NCBI GenBank assembly: GCA_023078685.1
Contig: JALGAS010000002.1
Location: 806,001 to 870,000 of the forward strand
DNA length: 64,000 bases
Source of the DNA: Neopestalotiopsis rosae
Lineage: Eukaryota > Ascomycota > Sordariomycetes > Amphisphaeriales > Sporocadaceae
Reading direction: 5' to 3'
Both the position numbers and the translations under genes were made by a program. The notes beneath the pieces are model-generated. The model did no database searches, had not been told where the DNA came from, and saw only the letters and a program-made list of their open reading frames with translations. Positions 35,772 to 45,487 of the stretch are shown here, piece after piece (the first letter of the stretch is position 1; every line of letters starts with the position of its first letter).

Positions 35772-36612
35772 GGTGGAAGGTAAGATGCATAAGTATCATA
35801 AGAATATGATATCTGCTAGACGTCGCGCTCTGTTGTGTGCCCTGTACTTGTGATCGGTCTGGCGAGCACACTCGGCTGGTTGCGCGGTGTTGCCCCGTAC
35901 GTCCCTTTTAGTTTTCTGTCGTTTGGCGGGGAATCTTCCAGGCAACCCTTTTTCACGAGTCGGGCAACGTCTGCTGCAACACCTCCCAAAGGCCAAGTTT
36001 TTGCTTGCCTAGAGTGACTGCTGACAGTTCTGTGGTTATATGTCCAAATAATGTGCCTGATTGTGTTCTTGTTCCGTAGTCGCCCTCAGCTATTTCTGTC
36101 ATGGTAGCGTAGGCAGATCTCTGATGTGGAGCCTCTAATCGTGCATAACCCCGGAAGCTACATGGAGGATCATCGTCGACGCAGGCTCTCCTCAACACTC
36201 ATTACTGAATTGACACTGGCCTTTTCATCTGATTAATACTGATACTGATATGTGAATAGAAAATCTTCTCAAACTTCTCCTAGTACGTCATCATTGGATT
36301 ATTCGGTAGTTTTGAAAAAGTTGTGAGTGTCATGGGTTCCAACACGAAATTTGAAGAGAAAAGTATAGCATATTCCATGGCAAATCAGACAGAAAGCTGA
36401 TTTGCATGCTATTATTTGATTATGCATTAGCCTGATGTCTAAACTCTTGTGTCTATGAGCCTGTGGCTTGTGAGGAGTTTTGGGCTCCTGAGAAGTAAAA
36501 GAGAAGTGTAAATCGCTAAATCCCGAATAAATGAATGAGAACGCCGAGCGCTATGCCTTCACATGTTGCGAGCAGCCAAGCCAGCTGATCACTGTAGTAG
36601 CAACACTGTATC
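35772..36612. other. Intergenic region between cofactor D and GH76
   Basis: About 840 bases. The left part is the cofactor D promoter, the right AT-rich part the GH76 3' UTR. No gene seen. Confidence 0.5.
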
Positions 36613-37851
36613 TTATGCGACCGCAATCGCAGCAACCAGGGCATCGAGTGCCGAGCTCTGCGAGCCAGCATCAGCAGTAGTGTATGGTCCAGCCCATGCG
36701 ACGCCAAACTGTGTTGCGTTGTTGTCGTTGTTCCAGATCGAGTCGGCATTGTGCATGATGAAGGCCTTGTAAGAGTCCTTGGGAGCCACATTCTGTAGCT
36801 CCATCAAGTTGCGCATGAAGACGCCCTTGAACTGATTACCGTCCGTGCCGCAATTGGGCTCGCAACCCTCGACGAGCGTGCCGTTGACTGACAACAAGTT
36901 GATGGCCGCAGACGCTATGATTTGAGCCTCTACCAGATAAGTGGCATTGCTAGTGGCCTTGTATAGCTCAACTAGTCCACCAAGGACTACACCCTGGTTG
37001 TCTGAGGAAGAGGAAGTCAGCATCTGTGTTGCGCTTCGAGTATTGAAGAGCTGAATTTACTCACAAGACCACGTCTTCTGACCATTGTTGTGACAGCTGT
37101 CATCAAGACCATCGTTGATTAGGTTGTCCGAGTTGATTAAACCAATGTTCTTGAACCAGTTCCACTGCGTAACGGCAATATCCAGGTAGTACTGCTTGTT
37201 GCTCATCCTGTTGGCCAAGGAGGCAGCAACCTTCAAGTAGAGCTCATTGGCGATGGCGTTGGTGTAGGTGCCAACCTTGCTCCAGTAGATACCGCCACAT
37301 GACGAGTTGCCCTTGTGCATATCTTCGAAGATTTCAATGGCTGCCTGAATGTACTCCTGATCGCCCAGGCCCTGCACTCCAAGATCGTGGCTGGCAATCA
37401 TGGCCAGTGCCCACCAACCCTCATCATCATAGTAGTCGTTGAGGAAGTTGTCAAAGCCGCGCTTCGATACTGTCTTGGGAAGCTTTGGTATCCTGACGTA
37501 GCTCGACCTAGGCAAGCCACCCTCATCGATAACCTTGGATGCCGTCACTTGTGTCTCTTGGGCCTGCTCGTATGTGTTTTGAACAATGTCGGCAATATTG
37601 ATACCGGCGTCGCTCAAGTCGACATTTTTCAGATTGGCCAGGTCGGCAAGAGTTGTAAGGCAGTTGGCGCTGTTCCACCATCCGGTACCATCCCATAATC
37701 CCGTATCCCGATCATACCAATTTTGTAGAGTTTTTACGCCGGCATATGTGTTTTGCTTGTATGACTCCCGTACGGTAACCGAGTCTGCAGTAAGAGAAGA
37801 CAACCACGAGGCCCGAGCCAGCAGCCCACCGACATAGTTGGCCGAGACCAT
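36613..37851 (-). CDS. Glycoside hydrolase family 76 protein (alpha-1,6-mannanase-like, Dfg5/Dcw1 relatives)
   Basis: Two exons on the minus strand, 37851-37065 and 37001-36613 (63-nt intron), 391 residues from the first ATG. GH76 proteins act on alpha-1,6-mannan; yeast Dfg5/Dcw1 help attach GPI proteins to the cell wall. Seen: LQNWYDRDTGLWDGTGWWNSAN near the start, the catalytic-type Asp pair in NDYYDDEGWWALA (about D142-D143), CGGIYWSK, NAIANELYLKVAA, and after splicing WSYNQGVVLGGL and GVFMRNL. The intron splits the WSYNQG motif; without it the frame stops at once. No GPI-attachment tail is visible. From this ATG no secretion signal is evident; the frame remains open 26 codons upstream through a hydrophobic, CT-rich stretch starting at a TTG. 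A missed upstream exon could supply the signal peptide. Confidence 0.86.
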
Positions 37852-38508
37852 GTTGAAATAATTAGAGAATAGTATGGGAAAGGAAAGGAAAAGGAAGGTT
37901 AAGGTAAGGTAGCAGTAGAGTGGGAACAATTGACAACAACAAGGAGAAGAGGGAAGGAAGGGACAGGAAATGCAGAATTCACATGGTGCCGGGCTTAGCA
38001 GAGCGGTTATATGGCAGGATAGGCAAGATGAACAAACCCAGAAGAAAAGGCAAAATATGGATCACGATTACCCACTACTCGTGGACATGCCATCAACCAT
38101 CAGCCATCAGATCCATCGATGAATGCGGGCATGACCATGGATAATGGAGGTAGCAATCTGTAATCTGTGAGGTAGGGGACCAACATTGTTTCGCACAGGA
38201 CAGGCTGATGAGCAAAGCCGCCGCCCAGTCCCTCTCTAAGCGCGGCCGTTGGTGGATTGGTGAGTTGGACTGGCGCTTTCCGGACGAACTGGACCTGAAC
38301 TGCTGAACCCACTTTCCCTACAAGCCTACATAGTATGTACTCTCTTCCCTGTCATAGTACATACGGATACGCTACTATGGATACTTGCGCTCCACTGCAG
38401 TCTCAACTTCTCCTGCGTCCAAACTGCGACTGCTAGTGCGTGCAATGTACTGTCAGTAGGGAACACAAGCAAGCCTGTTTCTGACTGCTATTGTTTAGAT
38501 AAACCATC

Positions 38509-38525
38509 TTTTTTTTTTTTTTTTT
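38509..38525. repeat. T17 homopolymer tract
   Basis: Seventeen T residues on the + strand in intergenic DNA. Confidence 0.9.
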
Positions 38526-39173
38526 CCTTGTGTCTCCTCCCAAAGCGCCTGGCACCTACACTACTCTGTAGAAACCAAATAAGTGTGGCCTTGGCAGGAT
38601 CACACTGACAGCCTCCTGTAACAGCTCGGCCCGCTAAGTGAACTTCCAACGCGTCCAATCTTCACTCTTATTGTTCCTGCTTCTTCCTTGTGTTCCACCC
38701 CTACATTCGCCAGGGCCCCCTAGGAGGTCCGTCCCAAGGCGCCGGGAGGTATAACCGCATGAGGATTTACCCAATATATACAGTACATGCAGAGCAGAAT
38801 AAAAGATAAAGGAGGGAATACAAGTCGAGCTCACTGAAAAGGCAAGACTGGATAAGGATGTGCAAGTTCGCGCCTAGCCGGTCCGAATGCTTGGCAAGTC
38901 TTGGGATGACCCAAGAGTGTGATGGACAGAGTAAATGATTGGCGTGTGACGTTTCGACGAGTGAAATTTGATCTCATGCTCCATCGAGGCAACAAGGACA
39001 CTCGCTCGCTGGACCTTGCAGAAGATAGACGCATGAAGGGGTTGATGAGGTGCAGGTGCGTATGTACGTACTCTGTAGCTATGTGTGTGGTACAAACACG
39101 TTCCAAAGCCCTAAACGGCAGAACAATGTACCCCCACCCAGCAGGAAAGCATGTAGGTAGGTATGCATGCCAA

Positions 39174-39200
39174 TAAGCAAGCAAGCAAGCAAGCCAGCAA
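39174..39200. repeat. (AAGC)n microsatellite
   Basis: Tandem AAGC units (TAAGCAAGCAAGCAAGCAAG, then CCAGCAAG) in intergenic DNA. Confidence 0.85.
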
Positions 39201-40344
39201 GTCGGCCAGCCCAGTAAAAGGGGACCCTACCCTGCCTACACTACCCTCAGTCATATTGATCGCCTAGGGCACAGCACAATCCTAGGGCAGATCGTATGAA
39301 ACTTCAAGCACGGCAGGGTGAGGAGTATGGCGTTTCAGCCGGATAAGGGAATCAGGAAGTTAAAGGACCTTCTAGGGTGGAGCCTAGAAAAGGCAAAAGA
39401 CCTCTTTAGAGGTTGACATTGTATCATCACTGAACACACTAGCCACTGAAGAGGCTTGGCGGCGGCCCGCAAACGGACAATTTTCCCTAAATACCCGCCC
39501 ACCATGGGAATACCTTGCAAGAATACAGGTACCGTGCTGTATGCGCCCAAGGTGCTTTTCCATCACTCATGCATCAATTCGCACAGCCACGAATAATAGC
39601 TGTGAGCCGCCCTGTCAATTCATTACCATATCTTTGCAAATTTTCTTCCATCCCTGTGGGCGAGCCTCCATTGATCTTGTCTTGATATTGGACAGGTGCC
39701 CCTACCAGTCACCTTATCTTATCGGTCATGAGGCCTGCAGGCTTGCGAAATGCGCATAATATCGAATTTCTGGGGATGGACATGACGACTAGCAAGCACC
39801 AATAGCATGATCGTCGAGCAAGGCCGATGATCACCAAACTATGCCCTACCTGATTATTCTCACTTACGTACGAATCATAACAGGAGAGAGGGTTGGCAGC
39901 TGTCATTACGTGATGTCTCCCAAGACATGGTTCGCTCATCTCTCTCGAATACACTGGACTCATCGAAACTTTGCTCACGGGAGCGGGTATGCAAAGACAA
40001 AGTCTTTTGTCGCTCGACCAACGTTGCATCCATAGGATTCCGAGAGTTGCAACACTGGCTTGGCGATTACCTCTCTCCACAAGTGACTAGTTACAACTCA
40101 CGCGGGCATGATGAAATAAAACACAAAAGACGCAGCCAACGATCAGATACGACATTAGAAGTCTCGACTTGGACGCCAGTCAAAGTGTCAAGAGATGGCT
40201 TCATGGCACTCACGAGACACTAGCTAGCTAGCCATGCCATGGTCAGTTCACACAAGTCCAGTCATCGCCCGATCGAAAGCCGTCCATCTGTCCGTCCTAT
40301 CCCCATGCTTCTTTGCACTAGCCAAGATATAGCACAACTGTGCT

Positions 40345-41340
40345 TCACGGGGCCAACGTCCGAGGCTCCCTTAGCATGACCAGAATGCTCACCGTTTCCT
40401 CACGCCCGGCCTTCCTCAGGTCGTAATCAATTCTATCGACGGTCTTGAACCCGTATCGCAGGTAGACTGGAACCGCAGTCTCCAAAGCATCCACGTAGGT
40501 TGTGATACCTTGCCTATCTGCTACGTCCAGCACGCAGTCTAGCAGAGCCGCTGCTAGTCCACGGCGATGGTACGCCGGATCGGTGCACAGTAGCTGGAGT
40601 TCTATCGCGATGGGAGCGATCAGCACCAGGCCATGACGGAACTGGAAAGTTTCGTCCTCTTTTGGATTTTTGTACTTCTACTCACCTAACTTGGTATGCG
40701 ACTCCCACTTTTCGCTCACTGCAATGATTCATGTCAGCACCATTCATATGTTGCTCCTATAACAACGCAAGACATGCTCGGCAGAAATGAAGCCGTCGTG
40801 CCGCTATCCCGATCACATGGAAAAGCCCCAGCAGCAAGTAAAGAATGACTCACTAGCCTTGATCCCAGCAAAGAATTCATGATACAATTCCTCATTGCTG
40901 CCAGCGGGAGGGTTCTGCATCCACTGCTGTTCAGAAGCCACCCCTTGTGTGCTACTGCCGCCGTTGCTGTCGCCCAAGTCGTCGTCGTCGTCGAATGTCC
41001 TGAAACCGACCGCTAGTCCCTTCATCTCCACCGGCACGGTCCACCGGGCCCAGGCCACGATCTGCCCTGTCGACTCGTCGGCCACCTTGAAATGCTGGTC
41101 CGAGGGGTTACGGAACCGAAGGCGGAATCGGGCCTCGGTCCAGCGCCGCATCACCTCCAGGTCTGCCGGCCACCAGTACGTGAAGTTGGTCTGGAGAAAG
41201 GCCGCGCTGTAGGCCGTCACCATTTGCGGCACGTCGGCTGGTGTGCACCGTGACAGCACAAAGCCTGGCGCCAGTGATGCGGGAACGGGAAAAGGTAGAG
41301 CCATCTTGGAAGCGGTCGAGAGTGCCCTTTTTGAGATCAT
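40345..41340 (-). CDS. GNAT-family N-acetyltransferase
   Basis: Three exons on the minus strand, 41340-40854, 40718-40686 and 40601-40345 (introns 135 and 84 nt); 258 residues. Exon 2 is only 33 nt. The N-terminal half shows VLSRCTPADVPQMVTAYSAA (beta1-alpha1 of the fold), then HFKVADESTGQIVAWARWTV. Exon 3 holds the acetyl-CoA-binding motif A, LLCTDPAYHRRGLAAALLD (R-R-G-L-A-A in place of Q/R-x-x-G-x-G/A), and the C-terminal TYVDALETAVPVYLRYGFKT. An Asp/Ser-rich loop (DDDDDLGDSNGG) interrupts the middle. The substrate cannot be told. An alternative in-frame start at 41302-41304 gives a 12-residue shorter protein (MALPFPVPAS), which may be the real one. Confidence 0.82.
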
Positions 41341-42609
41341 GCCAAAGGGGGAAAAGGTCCTATCTACACTGAACGCCTTTCTTTTTACTGCACGCCAGAA
41401 TTGAGTGAGTGAGGATGCATGATGCTTTATGTTATACGACGACTATCTACTGCTGTTTTATTGAGGAGTCATTCGCTTGACTCATCGGAAATGTCGCGGT
41501 GCCCATCCGGTCTTGGTATAGTCGGAATTGGCCCGTACCCCGACCCCGGAGCCGAAGATTGCCAATCATGGTCAATGATGGGCTCGGCTTCGGCTCAAGA
41601 GGTGGCGCATGCATTCGGAACACCAACGCCGAGAATACAAAATGCACGCCGGCCGGTAGAGCCTGTCTGTGCAATTTCACGTGGCCATTTCTATGAGACA
41701 ACTTACCTTGACGTATTGAGTATCTATCTCGCTGGAAAACAAAATCTTCGGAACAGCCGCAGAAGTAAGTATCCGTAATATGTAAGAGCTTCAAAACAGA
41801 ATAAGGAGTCTTCTGGCTCTTCTCTGACAGACGAATCGTGAATCGGAAGCGACGAGCTCTCAATCGATGATAAACACCGCGATGTCCCGGGACGACGATT
41901 CTTTTCCATTTCTTCCTAGTGATAATTAGATCGCAGGGACATCACGCCAGAGAACAAGTCACTGTTGTCGCAAGGACAAGTAGTGAAAACACAACGGCGT
42001 ACGCTGGCTCATCCCGATCAATGCTCTTTCTTTTCTCGGTGTTGGTAATAAACAGAATGATGCCATATCATTTCATGAATAATGTTCAATGATCCATGAG
42101 TGATGCTTTATTGTCACTTCCGCATGACATTCCTTGTCCGAAAATTATACGATGGACGCGAGATACCACTTTTCGGCTCAACGATCTGGAAAAAATCACT
42201 CTGTAAAATCTAAGGAGAAGTGGAAAAAATCAAATTACACGGACAGGCTGCTGGAAAGAACATCGGTAAATAGTGCTCGAAAGAAGACTAGAAGGAAACA
42301 TCTCTGTGAGCTAGAACATATCTGCCTTTCTCTCTTTTATCAACAAAGGCTCCTCTCTCATTTTCTACTCCTATCTCTAATCATGATACACACACAGGAC
42401 CGGCGATCCGCCCCATCTTCTGTGCTTCGGTTTTCAAGGGAGCGCATTGCATGTTGTTGTTATTGTTTACGAAACGCCTTGTGCATTCAGGCCAAAGACT
42501 ATTGCAACATGACAATCGAGATAATTCTGCGATCCCAAGAGTGAGACAAGAACGAAAGAAAGCTCACCGATATCCTCCTGTCCCAAGGCGCAACCCTGCG
42601 CTCAAGCGG
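41341..42609. other. Intergenic region left of the AdSS relic
   Basis: 1.3 kb, AT-rich in 41930-42330. A minus-strand frame of 138 codons (41447-41863) has no recognisable feature and is not called. Confidence 0.45.
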
Positions 42610-43020
42610 CTGGCAGTCACACTGCTGGTCTCCATCGTCGCCAACAGAGTTTCGTATAGCTGTCACTTGCTTCCCTTACAGTCCTTTGATCAACTACTAC
42701 AACGGCCTCGAATCTCACAGAGCTCGATGTTATGGACACGTTCGAGACCATCAAGATTGCCACCGCCTTCAAGGTTGACGGCCAGGAACCCGACTCGTAA
42801 CCCTGCGAATCTCGACGTTTTGGACCGGGGCCGAGGTTGTCTATCACGAGATGCCGGGATGGCAGAGTCCGACGACCATTGCAAAGTCGTACTACGACCT
42901 GCCCGAGCCAGCTGGAGAGTACACTGAGTTCATTGAGAACTTTGTCGGAGTCAAGATCAAGTGGGTTGGTACCAGACCCAACCGCGAGGCCATGATCAAG
43001 CGCGCTCCAGCGACGCCGTT
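42610..43020 (+). pseudogene. Adenylosuccinate synthetase C-terminal fragment, frameshifted
   Basis: Bases 42690-43015 match the C-terminal end of adenylosuccinate synthetase (IMP + Asp to adenylosuccinate, purine synthesis) across three frames. Frame 1 reads LTELDVMDTFETIKIATAF (from 42714) and runs into TAA at 42798-42800. An extra base shifts to NPANLDVLDR. A second extra G in the GGGG run at 42827-42830 shifts to AEVVYHEMPGWQSPTTIAK, then EYTEFIENFVGVKIKWVG and NREAMIKR. The usual GTGP near the end reads GTRP. Just upstream, INYYNGL and possibly an intron acceptor (TTACAG before 42682) can be seen; similarity further left, to about 42610, is weak. No N-terminal part (P-loop GDEGKGK-type) is present. 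It is a broken, probably old partial copy; the working gene must lie elsewhere. Confidence 0.83.
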
Positions 43021-43665
43021 TCGGAGCGGAAATTTTTCACAATCATGCAGTCAATTACAGTGTCAATAAACGACATTAGTCATATCGGTAACCAACGGTT
43101 CGAGATCAGCAGACCGAGTTGCTGCCGTGACAGGCTGCCAACTGCCTACTATCTTTTCCCAAGCTTTATACTGCTTCAAGGGCTGCCTGCTCTAACGGTT
43201 AAGCTTCTTTATTCGGCAACAGCTCCAGGACTCTATACATCAAGCTGTCCAGTGAGTTCAGTCTCTGTCTCCCATCAACTGCTTTGAGGAATTTCTTTCC
43301 AAACTCACGAACAGCTACTGTAAATGCGTAGAGGTACTCGACACTTGTGTCACAGCGGCTTCTGGACTCTCATGATTGTACAGCAGCGGGTTGGGCATTT
43401 GGAGGAGCAGCGACAACAAATACCTTGAAAACTTGAGTAGTACCAAGCGACAAAGCAATGAATAGCCACAAAACCCGAACCATATCAGAATCCCAATAAG
43501 GAAAGGACGCTAAGTTTCTCTGGGTCCTTTCCAATGGCTTCTAGGTGGTTAGATCATGGCTTTCCCCGAACGCTTCATCCTCGTCATCATCGCGCCTAGC
43601 AATAGCCCGAATAAAGTAAAGATTTCGGCAATTGTGCTTCTTCGTTGACTGTCTAGAAAGGAAAA
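43021..43665. other. Intergenic region, AdSS relic to cutinase
   Basis: About 640 bases with no supported gene; it would include the 3' UTR of the minus-strand cutinase. Confidence 0.45.
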
Positions 43666-44709
43666 TCAACCCAGACCCAGTATTCCAGCATCCCCATCTC
43701 CCGCGCTACTACTACTCAGGTCGCCCAGGACCATTTCGCCCAGCCCATCCTGCGTCTGATTCATCATGGGAATGTCGTCCATGCCCTCGAGCAGCGCATC
43801 GCCGCTACCCATGCCCAGGCCTGTCTTTTCCATGGCAAACAGCGCCGCCGCAGGGGCGTCCATGCTATACGTCAAATGCTGAGGCAAGACGGCCGACCCC
43901 CCGGCACAGATCCTGTCGCCCTCGTGACAGGCCGTGAAGACGCGGTCGGCTGCCACGCCCGGCACCGCGGTCCCGTTGCCCGGGTCGCCAAAGAGCACGA
44001 CGGAGCTCAGCTGACCCGCAACGTCGTCCCCGAGCGACCCGCACGCCCTGCGCACCACCTGCGCGCCCTGCGAGTAGCCGGCCAAAACCACCTTGGCGTC
44101 CGGGCAGGCCTCGCGCGTGGCCGCGACGATGGCGGCCATCCTCTCGGCGCCCTCGGGCGAGCCCCCCGCCGCGAAGCCCGCGATGCTGGCCGGGTAGTCG
44201 AGTCCCTGGATGGCGAGGCGGGTGCCGTTGAAGTAGTGCTGCAGAGCCGTGGCCAAGGGTGGGCCGGCGAGGAAGCCCATGTTGCCCGGCTCCGATGTCC
44301 CGCGGGCATAGATGACGGCGACGCTGGGGCAGCCGGCGCACTTTTCCAAGGTCTCGCCCTTGATGGTGGAGAGGAAGTTGCTCGTGCCGTTCTTGGGGTT
44401 CGTCTTGCCGTTGTCCGGGACCCCGACGTTGGCGGTGATGTTGTTCACGTTGATGATACCCCAGAGGCCGTTCTGGTTGACCTGTCCGGACCCGAGGGCC
44501 ACGATGAGTGACGCGAGGGCTGTGATGCTCGTGTCGATGATGGCGGTCAGGTTGAGGCCCTTGCTGAAGACGGAACCGCCGACATCGTCACCTCCGAAAT
44601 GGTGTCCCGGTGTCGGGGCGCCATGGGCCGACGGGACGAGCAACAAGAACAGCAGACCGACAAGAAAAATTAGCAGCCGCTTGCTGGCCGATGAGTACCC
44701 TGATGTCAT
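43666..44709 (-). CDS. Cutinase-family (CE5) secreted esterase with N-terminal extension
   Basis: Single exon, 347 residues. Residues 11-30 (RLLIFLVGLLFLLLVPSAHG) form a signal peptide. The alpha/beta-hydrolase core begins late, at about residue 122 (EKCAGCPSVAVIYARGTSE). It has the nucleophile elbow GYSQGAQ (S213), the catalytic Asp in CHEGDRIC (about D265) and the His in PQHLTYS (about H278), a complete Ser-Asp-His triad. Paired cysteines fit the cutinase disulfides. Cutinases hydrolyse cutin and related polyesters outside the cell; relatives include acetylxylan esterases. Ordinary cutinases are about 200-230 residues. Here about 90 mature residues precede the core (LNLTAIIDTSITALASLIVA, NGLWGIINVNNITANVG) and a 60-residue acidic, Gly/Met-rich tail follows. 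The gene is very GC-rich in its core. Confidence 0.9.
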   Translation of the reverse strand: MTSGYSSASKRLLIFLVGLLFLLLVPSAHGAPTPGHHFGGDDVGGSVFSKGLNLTAIIDTSITALASLIVALGSGQVNQNGLWGIINVNNITANVGVPDNGKTNPKNGTSNFLSTIKGETLEKCAGCPSVAVIYARGTSEPGNMGFLAGPPLATALQHYFNGTRLAIQGLDYPASIAGFAAGGSPEGAERMAAIVAATREACPDAKVVLAGYSQGAQVVRRACGSLGDDVAGQLSSVVLFGDPGNGTAVPGVAADRVFTACHEGDRICAGGSAVLPQHLTYSMDAPAAALFAMEKTGLGMGSGDALLEGMDDIPMMNQTQDGLGEMVLGDLSSSSAGDGDAGILGLG

Positions 44710-45487
44710 CCTTCTGAAAGTCCAAATCCAAAGTAATGCAACAACTTTTCAGCCGCCAGGGCCTGCCTCTATAAAACACAAAGGAAAGGAAAGAGAAAGG
44801 GAAAAGAAAACTTAATATCCAATCATTACGGTGAGCAAAAGATCAAGTCGAAGCAAGTCACTGAAGCGGGCAGGAATCAGGCCTTTGAATCTTGGCATCC
44901 GACTTTCTTGGGTCGTACAAAGTGACCCAGGACCCATGAGCTTCATCATGTTAAGTTTATTTTTGAGCCTAATGGAAACCCGTCTCGGGTCTTTGGGTCC
45001 ACCCCAGGTCGCAAGCTGGCTTGGTTGGCTGGTTGTGTGCCCATTGGTGAAGGGAGCACGTTTTCGGTGTCACGATCCGCGTTTCACTAGAGATCTCGGG
45101 TAATACTGTGTAAGTGACCACGCAGTGCTTTGGCCCAATCATCTGAAACCGTCTGATTTGAGAATGATCGGCGCTAGCCTCTTACCAGGTTGTCGATGCG
45201 AGAAGAAAGGGAAAGATGAAAGCAAATATAATCATAAAAAAGCCCGTAAGCATCAAATTGGTTGACGTGTAGTGGAGAGAACTCTTGTATAATTTCTTCA
45301 AGCCAATCCAGGTGGCATATCTCAACTCGATACGGCCTAGCAATTTGAACATGGTATCTACCGGTGGAAAAAAAGAAAAAGAAATATCCCATCCTGCTGC
45401 CAGTAACACCAGATCTATATTGCCAAAACGCCTACCCAAAACGAATAAAAAGATGATGGAAAGAAGAAAAGGAAATAAAACTTGCCT
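44710..45487. other. Intergenic region between cutinase and the Atos-like gene
   Basis: About 780 bases between the cutinase start and the stop of the next minus-strand gene. No gene seen. Confidence 0.5.

Larger units (their letters stand above)
37852..40344. other. Intergenic region between GH76 and the GNAT gene
   Basis: 2.5 kb without a supported gene. It contains a T17 tract (38509-38525) and an AAGC-type microsatellite (39174-39200). The part next to GH76 (37853-37930) is CT-rich on the minus strand, like a fungal core promoter or leader. Confidence 0.5.

Noticed and set aside
41447..41863. 138-codon minus-strand frame beside the GNAT gene
   Set aside because: No recognisable motif; base composition and position suggest chance.
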